From Melioribacteraceae bacterium (GTDB lineage Bacteria > Bacteroidota > Ignavibacteria > Ignavibacteriales > Melioribacteraceae), in the NCBI GenBank assembly GCA_015493615.1, contig WGCV01000035.1, positions 1-64,000 of the forward strand: a stretch of DNA of 64,000 nucleotides, given 5' to 3'. Positions within the stretch are counted from its first letter, which is position 1; each line of letters begins with the position of its first letter. A program made the translations under genes and the position numbers. Below are positions 1 to 8,548 of this stretch, piece after piece. Under the pieces are notes generated by a model, which saw nothing but the letters and a program-made list of their open reading frames with translations, made no database searches and was not told the DNA's origin.

Positions 1-1301
1 ATGGCGATTCTACATATTCCGTAACGGTTGATACATTAACCGGCGGAGAAACTTTATACTTCAAATTTATCTACGGCGACCAAGGCTCAACCAACTACGA
101 ATGGGAAAGCGTTGACAACCGTACATTTACTCCGATAGATGGCGAAAACAGCTATTTCGCATATTGGGATAATGTTGAACCTGGACAAGACTTCGCAGAC
201 GGCAACATTACGTTTAACGTTGATATGAGCGTTATGAGCGAGGTCGGTATTTTTGATAACGCTTCCGATTCACTAAAAGTACGCGGCAGCTTTAACGGCT
301 GGGGCGACTCAGACCCGATGGATCAGAACTTCCTCGATCCGAACCAATGGTTCAGAACAATTGCGTTTACGCAGGAAGTGGTAGGAACTGACGAACCGTA
401 TAAATTCTTTGTAAACTTAGCCGATACCGCTTCGATGTGGAAAGACGGCTATGAACGTCCGTTCAGTCAGGGCGGCGGCAACAGAGACGTTGCATTTGCA
501 GGCACTGACGACCAGACAATCGATCCGGTTTATTACGATGATGTAAATCCCGATTGGGTAGTGCCGGCAGGCGAAACCGTATCAATCACTTTCTCGGTTG
601 ATATGACAGACGCGGCGAACGACCAGATTCAGGTGCCTACATTTAATCCGGCAACCGACACGGTATGGTGGGTAGCCGAAGAACCGGCATTTACTTACTT
701 AATGGGCTGGGTTGACAGAGACGATATGAGAGAAGTAATGTTAACCGACCCGGACGGCGATATGATTTACACTGCAACTTTAAGCGTAACCGGACCGGCA
801 TGGAACGGCTTTGAATATCGTTACGGCTTCAGCGACGCAGACGGCGCGTTCCACGCGGAACCGGCGGGCTTTGCAGACTTTGCCTACAGAGTGCGTTACA
901 TTGCAATGACAGGCGCGAGAACGTTTGTACAGCCTTACGACGCGCCGCAAGACCATTGGACGCCGCAGGAAGATAAATCTGACCAGTGGGAAGCAGGTCC
1001 TCAAATGAACGGCGTTAACGATGGTACCGGAACAGCTGTAAGATTTGAATTGGGACAGAATTACCCGAACCCGTTCAATCCTACGACAACAATTAAGTTC
1101 TCGATACCTCAGAGCGGAATGGTAACATTGGCTGTATATAACTTGTTGGGACAGAAAGTTGCAACTTTGGTTAACAGTCAGCTCAATACAGGAAATTATG
1201 AATACCACTTCGACGCATCAAAATTAGGAAGCGGCGTTTACTTCTACAGCTTAAAAGCTGGAAGTTACTCTGCAACCAAGAAAATGATTCTGATGAAGTA
1301 A
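1..1301 (+). CDS. Type IX secreted protein with CBM/E-set-like modules (5' partial)
   Basis: The reading frame is open from base 3, so the gene begins outside the window; the first internal ATG at 225 is not its start. At least two similar beta-sandwich modules are visible, each with an FNVDMS/FSVDMT-type opening and one with a GSFNGW motif, as in starch-binding or E-set carbohydrate-binding folds. The last ~80 residues are a typical type IX secretion sorting domain: YPNPFNPTT, then a YNLLGQKV segment, GVYFY and a basic KKMILMK end. The protein is therefore predicted to cross the outer membrane and be released or surface-attached. Carbohydrate binding is inference from fold-like motifs. A hairpin terminator follows 30 bases after the stop. 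Confidence 0.85.
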   Translation, partial: GDSTYSVTVDTLTGGETLYFKFIYGDQGSTNYEWESVDNRTFTPIDGENSYFAYWDNVEPGQDFADGNITFNVDMSVMSEVGIFDNASDSLKVRGSFNGWGDSDPMDQNFLDPNQWFRTIAFTQEVVGTDEPYKFFVNLADTASMWKDGYERPFSQGGGNRDVAFAGTDDQTIDPVYYDDVNPDWVVPAGETVSITFSVDMTDAANDQIQVPTFNPATDTVWWVAEEPAFTYLMGWVDRDDMREVMLTDPDGDMIYTATLSVTGPAWNGFEYRYGFSDADGAFHAEPAGFADFAYRVRYIAMTGARTFVQPYDAPQDHWTPQEDKSDQWEAGPQMNGVNDGTGTAVRFELGQNYPNPFNPTTTIKFSIPQSGMVTLAVYNLLGQKVATLVNSQLNTGNYEYHFDASKLGSGVYFYSLKAGSYSATKKMILMK

Positions 1302-1324
1302 GAGACGAAACTCTATATATAACT

Positions 1325-1357
1325 AAAAAAGCCGAGATTTTTTCTCGGCTTTTTTAG
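1325..1357 (+). terminator. Rho-independent terminator after the T9SS protein gene
   Basis: GCCGAGA (1331-1337) pairs with TCTCGGC (1343-1349). It is preceded by A6 and followed by T6, so it could work on both strands. It lies just downstream of the stop at 1301. Confidence 0.85.
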
Positions 1358-1575
1358 TTTATGTTAACATGGAATAGTTCTTGGCGAAAGAATGGATGAA
1401 AAATTTTGAATGGTTATTGTCGTGTTTCATTCTTTTGTAAACCGTTAAATTCGAAAATCAAAATGTTTTCTTCCACAAGCTTGAAGCAGTTTAATATTTA
1501 ATGCCTAAAGACAAAAACCTTTGAGCAAATAAAACTGCAACCTCGAATTTGATTTAATAATAAGATGTGTTCCCG

Positions 1576-1919
1576 TCAATTCAACTGCTTCGCAGTTGGC
1601 GTTTCTCCTTTCTTTCATTATCCCCGAATTAAATTCGGGGCTATTGTGAATTTAACTGCTTCGCAGTTGATAACTTCAAATGCTGACTGTTCGGTTTCGA
1701 TTTTTTGCGAAATTCGGGAACAATTGAATTTAACTGCTTCGCAGTTAGTTTGTTCATATATAAGTTTTTCGGCTTAGTTCTTTTGCAAACCGCAAGATTC
1801 AAAAATTCAACATTAGCCTTCCAAAAGCGCGAAGCGCTTTAATTGAGAATAACTATGGGTGAAACCCATAGAAAAGAGCTACCCCAAAATCACAAGAACT
1901 GCGAACGCAGTTCAATTTA
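1576..1919. repeat. Composite palindromic repeat, copy A (upstream of transposase)
   Basis: This is an array of short perfect hairpins with 2-3 base loops: CAACTGC-TTC-GCAGTTG (1582-1598), CCCCGAATT-A-AATTCGGGG (1622-1640), AACTGC-TTC-GCAGTT (1654-1668 and again 1732-1746), AAAGCGC-GAA-GCGCTTT (1824-1840), CTATGGGT-GAA-ACCCATAG (1853-1871) and GAACTGCG-AA-CGCAGTTC (1896-1913). Bases 1821-1918 are identical over 98 bases to 2608-2705 on the other side of the transposase. Homology to the 29.9 kb copy seems to extend left to about 1535. The rest of the 1302-1955 gap shows no gene; the small open frame at 1565-1777 consists of these palindromes. Confidence 0.85.
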
Positions 1920-1955
1920 TTTTTTATATTTTTGTAAAAACAAATCGAGGGAAAA

Positions 1956-2402
1956 ATGTCAACTTACACGCAAATTCTTTATCAAATAATTTTCTCGACG
2001 AAGAACAGAGAAAAATCGTTAATTGAAACAAACAGACATGAGCTTTTCAATTATATTTGGGGAGTAGTAAAGAACCAAAAATCTCATCTTTATCGGATCA
2101 ACGGAGTTGAAGATCATATACACATTTTAACGCATTTACATCCTACTGTCGCTCTATCGGATTTTATCAAAAATATTAAAGTCTCAAGTTCACTTATGAT
2201 AAAAGAAAATAAAATATTCCCCAAATTTAGTGGTTGGCAAATCGGATACGGAGCTTTTACTTATTCCATAGATGCGAAAGAAGATTTAATGAAATATATT
2301 ATTAATCAGTCTGAACATCATAAAAGTGAATCGTTTGTCGATGAATATAAAAGAATATTAGACGAGTTTAATATTACATACGATGAAAAATATTTAATCT
2401 AA
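1956..2402 (+). CDS. tnpA: IS200/IS605-like HUH Y1 transposase
   Basis: A 148-residue single-domain transposase of the IS200/REP-associated tyrosine transposase superfamily, which acts on single-stranded DNA hairpins. The HUH metal motif is His54-Ile-His56. The catalytic Tyr is Tyr114 in a YIINQ motif with Gln118, matching the Tyr127/Gln131 pair of IS608 TnpA. GYGAFTYS (97-104) precedes it. The length is normal for the family and there is no truncation. The ATG has a GAGGG ribosome binding site. There is no tnpB. Hairpin-rich repeat copies A and B flank it and are the likely substrates. Whether it is a free IS200-like element or a domesticated REP-type transposase cannot be settled from the sequence. 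Confidence 0.9.
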   Translation: MSTYTQILYQIIFSTKNREKSLIETNRHELFNYIWGVVKNQKSHLYRINGVEDHIHILTHLHPTVALSDFIKNIKVSSSLMIKENKIFPKFSGWQIGYGAFTYSIDAKEDLMKYIINQSEHHKSESFVDEYKRILDEFNITYDEKYLI

Positions 2403-2439
2403 ACCAATGTGTTATTAGCTTGAACTGGAACCAATTCTA

Positions 2440-2705
2440 TTTAAATTCAACTGCTTCGCAGTTGGCGTTTTCCCTTTCTTCCATTATCCCCGAATTGCAT
2501 TCGGGGCTATTGTGAATTTAACTGCTTCGCAGTTACTGATTCCAAATCGAAATTGTTACATTTTGTTTTTTTTTAGTCGCGCAATTCAAAAATTCAAACG
2601 TTCTTTTCCAAAAGCGCGAAGCGCTTTAATTGAGAATAACTATGGGTGAAACCCATAGAAAAGAGCTACCCCAAAATCACAAGAACTGCGAACGCAGTTC
2701 AATTT
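2440..2705. repeat. Composite palindromic repeat, copy B (downstream of transposase)
   Basis: The same hairpin order as copy A: the AACTGC-TTC-GCAGTT hairpin near 2448, CCCCGAATT..AATTCGGGG near 2487, a second AACTGC-TTC-GCAGTT near 2520, then the GCGC-GAA-GCGC, CTATGGGT-GAA-ACCCATAG and GAACTGCG-AA-CGCAGTTC hairpins (2610-2700). It is in the same orientation as copy A and lacks the third AACTGC hairpin of A. It fills most of the 2403-2797 gap; no gene is seen there. Confidence 0.85.
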
Positions 2706-2797
2706 GTTTTCCTAATGCAATAAAGAAATATTCCCTGCGGCAAGAGAATCTAAAATGTAAACTCTTGCCGTCAAAGACATTCCTCGACGAAAAAAAT

Positions 2798-3559
2798 CTA
2801 TAATTCCGCAGAGTAAATAATATCAATAAAACTATCGGCTTTCAAAGCCGCTCCTCCTATCAGAGCGCCATCTATGTTCGGCTGGGATAAAAGCTCCGCA
2901 GCATTATTGGGCTTAACGCTTCCGCCATACTGAATTACCAAATTATCAGCCACATCCTTATTGTACATTTTGGTAATCAAATCACGGATGAATTTATGTA
3001 CTTCTTCCGCTTGCTCCGGAGAAGCTGTTTTTCCGGTACCGATAGCCCAAACCGGTTCGTACGCCACAATCACTTCTTCCATCTGATTTGAAGTAACTCC
3101 CGTAAGCCCTTCTGTAATCTGCTTTTTAAGGACGTCCTTCATAACTCCGCTTTCGCGTTCTTCCAAAGTCTCACCGACGCAGAATATCGGTTTTAATCCT
3201 GAAGATAACGCTTTATGAATCTTCTTGTTTATCCACTCGTTGGATTCGTTAAAAATTGCGCGGCGTTCGCTGTGTCCGAGTATTACATAATCGCACCCTG
3301 CGCTTAACAGCATTGCTGCTGAAATCTCGCCGGTGAAAGCTCCCTTATCTTCAAAAAACATATTTTGCGCTCCGACTTTTATCGGAGTATTTTTTACAAG
3401 CTCTGAAGCTGTTTCAAGCGATGTAAATGGCGGACAAACTATCACGTCCGAGTTTACCCTTGAAAAATCAATGTTATTAATGATACCCGAAATCAGTTCC
3501 GCTGAACCGGAAATATCGTTATTCATTTTCCAGTTGCCGGCTATTACTTTTTTTCTCAT
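2798..3559 (-). CDS. tpiA: Triosephosphate isomerase
   Basis: Interconverts dihydroxyacetone phosphate and glyceraldehyde 3-phosphate in glycolysis and gluconeogenesis, in the cytoplasm. The 253-residue length is normal. All catalytic residues are present: Asn9/Lys11 in GNWKMN, His96 in GHSERR and Glu168 in AYEPVWAIGTG, followed by the loop-6 GTGKT hinge and the C-terminal phosphate-binding GGSV and IGGAAL. The gene lies 12 bases downstream of the Nfu gene on the same strand and probably forms the end of a mrp-nfu-tpiA operon. No terminator hairpin was found in the 90 bases between its stop and repeat copy B. Confidence 0.97.
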   Translation of the reverse strand: MRKKVIAGNWKMNNDISGSAELISGIINNIDFSRVNSDVIVCPPFTSLETASELVKNTPIKVGAQNMFFEDKGAFTGEISAAMLLSAGCDYVILGHSERRAIFNESNEWINKKIHKALSSGLKPIFCVGETLEERESGVMKDVLKKQITEGLTGVTSNQMEEVIVAYEPVWAIGTGKTASPEQAEEVHKFIRDLITKMYNKDVADNLVIQYGGSVKPNNAAELLSQPNIDGALIGGAALKADSFIDIIYSAEL

Positions 3560-3571
3560 AATTCCCTCTTC

Positions 3572-3808
3572 TTAAAGGTTAATTGCTTCTACTCTTTTAA
3601 TTGCCGGAATTTTCTGCATTAAAACTTTTTCCACTCCGGCGCGTAATGTCATAGAAGCCATTGGGCACTCTGCGCAAGCGCCCAACAGCTTAACTTTGAC
3701 AATATTTTTTTCCGTTACTTCAATCAGTTCGATGTCCCCTTCATCTACCAAAAGATAAGGGCGAACTTCCTGTAACGTTTTATTTACATCTTCAAATGAG
3801 ATTTGCAT
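3572..3808 (-). CDS. Nfu-type iron-sulfur cluster scaffold (NifU C-terminal domain)
   Basis: A 78-residue protein made only of the NifU C-terminal domain, which carries and delivers [4Fe-4S] clusters. The cluster-binding CxxC is Cys45-Ala-Glu-Cys48, followed by the family's PMASMTLRAGVE helix. The stop of the upstream Mrp-like gene abuts its ATG (3809/3808), so the two are co-transcribed and probably translationally coupled. Pairing Nfu with an Mrp/ApbC ATPase is a classic iron-sulfur assembly arrangement. The family assignment is secure; the client proteins are unknown. Confidence 0.93.
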   Translation of the reverse strand: MQISFEDVNKTLQEVRPYLLVDEGDIELIEVTEKNIVKVKLLGACAECPMASMTLRAGVEKVLMQKIPAIKRVEAINL

Positions 3809-4672
3809 TTATAATTTAATTTCAATTTTACTTGCAGCCGCATTTTTAATTTTAACCTGCTCGGCAAGATTTTTACCGATTTCAATAAATTTCTGAGCGT
3901 ATTCGGAATCGGGATTTTGAATTACAAACGGTTTCCCAGAATCGCCGCCTTCGCGTATGGAAATATCAATCGGGATTCCTCCCAAGAATTTAGTCTCCAA
4001 CTCGCCGGCTAATTTTTCGCCGCCGCCTACGCCGAAGATGTCGTATCTGTTGCCGGTATCGGGAGCGACAAAATAGCTCATATTTTCGATAACGCCGAGT
4101 ACGGGAACATTAACCTTTCTAAACATCTTCAGAGCTTTCTTAGCGTCAATCAGCGAAACGTCCTGAGGCGTTGTAACTATAATCGAGCCGGTCATCGGAA
4201 TTGTTTGCGCTATCGTCAGTTGAATATCGCCCGTTCCTGGAGGCAAATCGAAAATCAGATAATCAAGTTCGCCCCAATTTACATCCGACATAAATTGTTT
4301 GATTGCGCCGCTCGCCATTGCGCCGCGCCAGATAACGGGATCGTTGTCGTCAATTAAAAATCCGATTGACATTACTTTGATTCCGTAATTTTCAATCGGT
4401 TTGATTTTCTGCTTCCCGTCGATAACTTCCATTTCAGGTTTTTCATTAATTCCAAGCATCATAGGGATACTCGGTCCGTATAAGTCCGCGTCGATTAAGC
4501 CGACTTTTGCGCCATCTTTTGCCATTGCGATAGCTAAGTTAACAGCTACAGTACTTTTACCTACTCCCCCTTTTCCGGAGGCAACTGCTATTGTATTTTT
4601 AACTCCGGGAAGATATTCCGATTGTCCGCTCGGAGCTGCATTATTATTTAAATTAGGATTTTTATAAGCCAT
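3809..4672 (-). CDS. Mrp/ApbC-family P-loop ATPase (iron-sulfur carrier type)
   Basis: A 287-residue MinD-like ATPase. The deviant Walker A is GKGGVGKST (33-41) with signature Lys34, followed by DADLYGPSIPMMLG and the DLPPGTGD switch. Family members bind a labile [4Fe-4S] cluster at a C-terminal CxxC and load it on targets. Here the segment after ENMSYFV reads APDTG, so both Cys are absent, and the N-terminal MIP18/DUF59 domain found in many homologues is missing as well. The role in cluster transfer is inferred from family and from the adjoining Nfu gene. A homodimer could not bind a cluster through the usual Cys pair. Confidence 0.9.
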   Translation of the reverse strand: MAYKNPNLNNNAAPSGQSEYLPGVKNTIAVASGKGGVGKSTVAVNLAIAMAKDGAKVGLIDADLYGPSIPMMLGINEKPEMEVIDGKQKIKPIENYGIKVMSIGFLIDDNDPVIWRGAMASGAIKQFMSDVNWGELDYLIFDLPPGTGDIQLTIAQTIPMTGSIIVTTPQDVSLIDAKKALKMFRKVNVPVLGVIENMSYFVAPDTGNRYDIFGVGGGEKLAGELETKFLGGIPIDISIREGGDSGKPFVIQNPDSEYAQKFIEIGKNLAEQVKIKNAAASKIEIKL

Positions 4673-5172
4673 ATCATTAAACCATTTTTTATTAATAAAT
4701 TCAGTTAATAATTAATTTTAAACATTAAAATTAATCATAAATAGTCAAATCCCAAAGGTGTTTTTCTCCAATTACCGAAACAGTTTTGTACGCTGCTTTG
4801 TGAAACGTAAAACGTGAAACGAAAGACGGGAAATCCAACCTTTATCTTGTCATAAATGCCGCCTCGTCATTGCAAACCCGCAGAATGCGACTGAAGCTCC
4901 GCCTTGACTGACTCACCAGAAAACTTACAATTGATAAATATTCAAAAACAGTTTAAATAGTGAGGTTAGATATTCAGAAGTCCGACTTGGCGGAATACGA
5001 GGTGTGCTAACCTGAAAAATAAATTTCGCCTAAAGCCGCTTGATTTAACGCTGAAAATTTTCTAATTTATTTTACAAAAATGAGGTTATTAATGGGCATC
5101 GCCGAATTAAACAAATATTATCGATATTTCGACTAAGTAAATCATTTAGACAATAAAACTTGGAGGTTTAAT
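4673..5172. other. Gene-poor gap with a decayed dispersed repeat
   Basis: No convincing gene is present. About 4868-5000 keeps fragments of the CGTCATTGCGAG repeat family seen intact at 10.3, 10.8, 47.1 and 50.5 kb: a CGTCATTGC left end, a TGATAAATATTCAAAAA middle and a GGTTAGATATTCAG segment. The rest is AT-rich. A 13-codon open frame near 5092 is too short to support. Confidence 0.5.
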
Positions 5173-5742
5173 ATGAAAAGTTATAAACAAACACAATTGA
5201 TGATCTTTTTAATAGTTCTTTTCTCTTTTTATAGCAACCTTTTGCTTGCACAATCAACTAAATATAATTTGGAAAAAATTGATTTTATCACATACCAAGT
5301 TTCTAAAATTGATACAATGATTGCTAAAAAACAATACGGAGAAATTCAATCTTTTGGTTGGTCAAAAAATGATGACCCAAAAGGTGTTACGACTGAGGTT
5401 AGCGGTTCAGTTGATTTTTATTTCCAAAATGGGGTGTTAAGAAAAACGATTTTAAATAGTGAACCTGGCGGCACTATATCCCTAAAAGAGGAGTATTTCT
5501 ATAATGCAAACGGTGTACTCATATTATTTAAGAAAACAGATGACTTTCACCAGACTATTTATTTTTTTGATAATAATAAATTTATTCTTGGTGCAATTGC
5601 AAATGTAAATTTTCACCAAGTTGATAAAACTTCAATAAGATTGGTAAAAGAAACCTATAAGATAAAGAAACAATGTCAAAAATATAAAAAGAAATCGGTA
5701 AACCTCTACCGTATTATGAAAAACATATTAGATATTTCATAA
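5173..5742 (+). CDS. Hypothetical secreted protein
   Basis: A 189-residue protein not recognised by family. Residues 1-26 form a signal peptide (hydrophobic core LMIFLIVLFSF, cleavage after LLLAQ), so it is predicted to be periplasmic or exported. The mature part alternates short polar and aromatic strands (DFYFQNGVLRK, EEYFYNANG), suggesting a small beta-rich domain. A strong GGAGG site sits just upstream of the ATG. The C-terminal ~25 residues are Lys-rich and unlike the rest. The +1 frame over the same bases reads as a plausible continuation (EIGKPLPYYEKHIRYF), so a small frameshift near 5690 is possible but unproven. Confidence 0.6.
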   Translation: MKSYKQTQLMIFLIVLFSFYSNLLLAQSTKYNLEKIDFITYQVSKIDTMIAKKQYGEIQSFGWSKNDDPKGVTTEVSGSVDFYFQNGVLRKTILNSEPGGTISLKEEYFYNANGVLILFKKTDDFHQTIYFFDNNKFILGAIANVNFHQVDKTSIRLVKETYKIKKQCQKYKKKSVNLYRIMKNILDIS

Positions 5743-6026
5743 CTATGATTACATATAACTGAAGATTTGCGAAATCAGTATTTACGATAGTTGAAGATCA
5801 TCATAATCTCTTTTAAGTCTCGTACTCCTACAGAATAGTAGGCAAATAGATAAAGTTAATTTTACTGTAAACCGCTTAATTAAAAATGAAAATAATTTAA
5901 TTTATTTTACTAAAATGAGAATCGAATTAATAATTAATTTTTTAACAAACGGTGTCAGCAAAGTCGTTCAAAGCGGACGGGTGAAAAGCGATTCCGTTAT
6001 ATGTTCATAAAACAAAGGTGATTATT

Positions 6027-6482
6027 ATGGAAAAAGTCAATTTAAATAATGAACAAATAAAAGAAATTGCCAGTGAACTTGATATAGGTATGAATGTTTA
6101 CGTCAATAAAGTTACAAAAGAAATTAAATCCTTAATCAATTTTGACCATCACATTTATGCGGAAGAAGAATTATGGGAAGATGATATAAATGAAATCGAA
6201 AAAAATTTCGATTCGTATATTGAATTTGAACCGATGGATTCTCGTCAAGCATTTCGCGTAATGGAAGAATTTGTTGAAACTCTTGACAATAGCGAGATAA
6301 AAAACAAGCTTGAATTGGGATTGAGTCTTTCAAAACCATTTAGAAATTTTAAGGATATTCTTGAGAATTATCTTGAATATAGAGAGAAGTGGTTTTCATT
6401 TAAGGAATCAAAGTATATTGAATTTGTTAAGGAGCAGTTAGACGATTACAACAATACAGAAAAATATTTTAACCGTCTGTAG
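6027..6482 (+). CDS. UPF0158 family protein
   Basis: A 151-residue cytoplasmic acidic protein matching the pattern of the UPF0158 family: an N-terminal helix ending in a DIGMNVYVNK strand, a central FEPMDSRQAFRVMEEFVE segment, a GLSLSKPFRNFKDIL motif, and a WFSFKE C-terminal helix. Its biochemical role is unknown. I chose the ATG at 6027 over the in-frame GTG at 6018 because AAAGGTG (6014-6020) is then a ribosome binding site at good spacing. It stands alone, with AT-rich flanks on both sides, in what looks like an accessory region. Confidence 0.8.
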   Translation: MEKVNLNNEQIKEIASELDIGMNVYVNKVTKEIKSLINFDHHIYAEEELWEDDINEIEKNFDSYIEFEPMDSRQAFRVMEEFVETLDNSEIKNKLELGLSLSKPFRNFKDILENYLEYREKWFSFKESKYIEFVKEQLDDYNNTEKYFNRL

Positions 6483-6846
6483 CGATAATCCGCCACGGAG
6501 TAGCTGAGGTTCATAAATTTTTACCTTTGCGCCATTAAACCTCTGCTCCTTTCTACCTTTCGGTTTACCGCAATCAGGATAAACAATAAAAAATATTTCC
6601 GGTAAAAGTTATGAAACTCATTGATCCTTATCAGCGTCAATCATAATAGGACCAAAATAATCAGCGTCCCGTTTTTCATTCTTAATCCGCCTTTCATGAA
6701 AAATACAGTTCCGTTTCATCAAAAAATTTTGAACAAGCGCTGAAACTTGTGCCGATTATTCGGCTCTTTTCGATATATTAATAGTTTAAATTTTTATTAT
6801 AATTGAAAATCAAACCTCTCAGTAACTGAAGAAAACAAAGGAATTT
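6483..6846. other. Intergenic region, nothing identified
   Basis: The 364-base gap shows no open frame with a ribosome binding site, no long hairpin and no repeat shared with the rest of the window. AT-rich sequence near 6770-6800 (CGATATATTAATAG) could hold the promoter of the following operon. Confidence 0.4.
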
Positions 6847-7647
6847 ATGTTAATAAATATTTTATTTATCGGAGATATTGTCGGAACGCCGGGAATGAAT
6901 ATGGTGGAAACCTGGCTGCCCGGACTGATAAAAAAGCACAACGCCGACTTGGTAATCGTAAACGCCGAAAACTCGGCGGACGGAAAAGGATGCACGGAGA
7001 AAGAAGGGTCCGTACTCTTTAACCTCGGAGTGGATGTAATCACCGGAGGAAATCATTCGTGGGACAGGCATCAATCTCAGGAGTATATGAAAAAGAACAA
7101 CAAGGTTCTGCGTCCGCTGAACTATCCTTTCGGGACTTACGGAAACGGCTACTACATTGCCGAAACCAAGAAAGGTAAAGTTGCCGTACTAAACTTACAG
7201 GGTCGCTCTTTTATGCCGACTATCGACTGCCCCTTCCGCGCCGCCGAAAGAATTTTGAAAAGAATCAAGCAGGAGACGAAAAACATTTTCGTTGATTTCC
7301 ACGCTGAAACAACTGCCGAAAAGTTAGCTCTCGCAGCATTTATAGAGAAAGACGTAAGCGTATTTGTCGGAACTCACACTCATATTCAAACCGCCGACGA
7401 ACGGATTACCGCAAACGGAATGGCGTATATCACGGATGTAGGAATGACCGGTCCGTACGATTCCGTAATCGGGATGAAAACCGAAGCCGCCATCAACAGA
7501 TTTTTATATTCCACTCCGCAGAAATATCAAACCGCTCTGGAAAATTTACATCTTGCGGGAATTATTGCCAAGATTGATTCCGACAGCGGACGAGCAAAAA
7601 GCATCGAACGAATTTTTATCCCCGAATTTGATAAAACAGTTGAATAA
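6847..7647 (+). CDS. YmdB-family metallophosphoesterase
   Basis: A 266-residue calcineurin-like phosphoesterase of the YmdB/TIGR00282 family; characterised members cleave 2',3'-cyclic nucleotides with a di-iron centre. The metal ligands are all visible: Asp10 (FIGDIVG), Glu41-Asn42 (NAENSA), Asn69-His70 (GGNHSWD), His152 and the His177-His179 pair (GTHTHIQTAD). The length is normal. AAAGGAA precedes the ATG. It opens a plus-strand operon with folD 16 bases downstream. The natural substrate here is unknown; B. subtilis YmdB affects biofilm gene expression. Confidence 0.93.
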   Translation: MLINILFIGDIVGTPGMNMVETWLPGLIKKHNADLVIVNAENSADGKGCTEKEGSVLFNLGVDVITGGNHSWDRHQSQEYMKKNNKVLRPLNYPFGTYGNGYYIAETKKGKVAVLNLQGRSFMPTIDCPFRAAERILKRIKQETKNIFVDFHAETTAEKLALAAFIEKDVSVFVGTHTHIQTADERITANGMAYITDVGMTGPYDSVIGMKTEAAINRFLYSTPQKYQTALENLHLAGIIAKIDSDSGRAKSIERIFIPEFDKTVE

Positions 7648-7663
7648 CCGAGGTTGATTGGAA

Positions 7664-8545
7664 ATGACAATTATTGACGGTAAAAAGATTTCAAACGAGA
7701 TTAAAGAAGAATTAAAAATTAAAATTGAAAATGCCAAATCAAAAGGACTCGGCGTTCCCGGTTTGGCGGCTATTTTAGTAGGAGAAAATCCGGCGTCGCA
7801 GGTTTATGTGAATTCCAAAAAGAAAGCCTGCGAAAAAATCGGGATGAATTCAGTAGTGGAAGTTCTTTCTGAAAAAACAACCGAAACGGAATTAATTAAT
7901 CTCGTAAAAAAATACAATGAAACCGAAGAGTTCAACGGCATCTTGGTTCAGCTTCCTCTTCCTTCCCACATATCAGAACAAAAAGTAATCGAAGCAATTT
8001 CTCCCGAAAAAGATGTGGATGGTTTTCATCCGGTAAATGTGGGAAAACTGGTAATCGGACTGGAGACTTTTTATCCATGCACGCCGTACGGAATAATTGA
8101 GCTTTTGCGAAGGTATAGAATTGAAACAGCGGGAAAGCACGTTGTAGTAGTGGGAAGAAGCAACATAGTCGGCAAACCCATTGCCAATATGCTGCTTCAG
8201 AAAAAGGAGAATGCCAATTCAATTGTTACGATTGTTCACTCCGCCGCAAAAGATATTTCACAATTCACCAAACAGGCTGATATTCTTATCGCCGCGATAG
8301 GCAAACCCAAATTTATTACCGCAGAAATGGTTAAGGAAGGCGTTGCCGTTATTGACGTAGGCATCAACAGAATTAACTCGCCCGAAAGCAAAAGAGGATA
8401 TAAAATTGTAGGCGATGTTGATTTTGATTCCGTTTCTCAAAAAGCGGCTTACATTACTCCCGTTCCCGGCGGCGTTGGAAGAATGACTATTGCAATGCTC
8501 CTCCAAAATACTTATAATGCATTTATCAAACAAAAAGAGATTTAG
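7664..8545 (+). CDS. folD: Bifunctional methylenetetrahydrofolate dehydrogenase/cyclohydrolase
   Basis: Interconverts 5,10-methylene-, 5,10-methenyl- and 10-formyl-tetrahydrofolate with NADP, in the cytoplasm. Catalytic Tyr48 and Lys54 (VYVNSKKKA), the folate-site QLPLP and DVDGFHP motifs, the Rossmann GRSNIVGKP loop, and the C-terminal PVPGGVGRMTIAMLLQNT signature are all intact. The ATG at 7664 is preferred to the TTG at 7658: it leaves GAGG at a workable spacing and gives the usual MTIIDGK-type N-terminus. deoC begins 3 bases after its stop. Confidence 0.97.
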   Translation: MTIIDGKKISNEIKEELKIKIENAKSKGLGVPGLAAILVGENPASQVYVNSKKKACEKIGMNSVVEVLSEKTTETELINLVKKYNETEEFNGILVQLPLPSHISEQKVIEAISPEKDVDGFHPVNVGKLVIGLETFYPCTPYGIIELLRRYRIETAGKHVVVVGRSNIVGKPIANMLLQKKENANSIVTIVHSAAKDISQFTKQADILIAAIGKPKFITAEMVKEGVAVIDVGINRINSPESKRGYKIVGDVDFDSVSQKAAYITPVPGGVGRMTIAMLLQNTYNAFIKQKEI

Positions 8546-8548
8546 ATT

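Noticed and set aside
780-1208. Minus-strand open frame of 142 codons in the T9SS gene
   Set aside because: It is antisense to a well-supported coding region with a clear sorting domain and has odd Cys/Arg-rich composition.
1565-1777. Open frame of 70 codons upstream of the transposase
   Set aside because: It is built from the hairpin repeat (several AACTGCTTCGCAGTT units), has no ribosome site and no protein-like composition.
5089-5133. Small peptide of 13 codons with a GAGG site upstream
   Set aside because: Too short and unlike known leader peptides; it lies in AT-rich sequence next to a decayed repeat.
5935-6010. Possible integron attC site before the UPF0158 gene (TAACAAACGG ... CCGTTATATG)
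   Set aside because: The outer core motifs fit only loosely, the inner part does not fold into the required imperfect hairpin, and no second site follows the gene.
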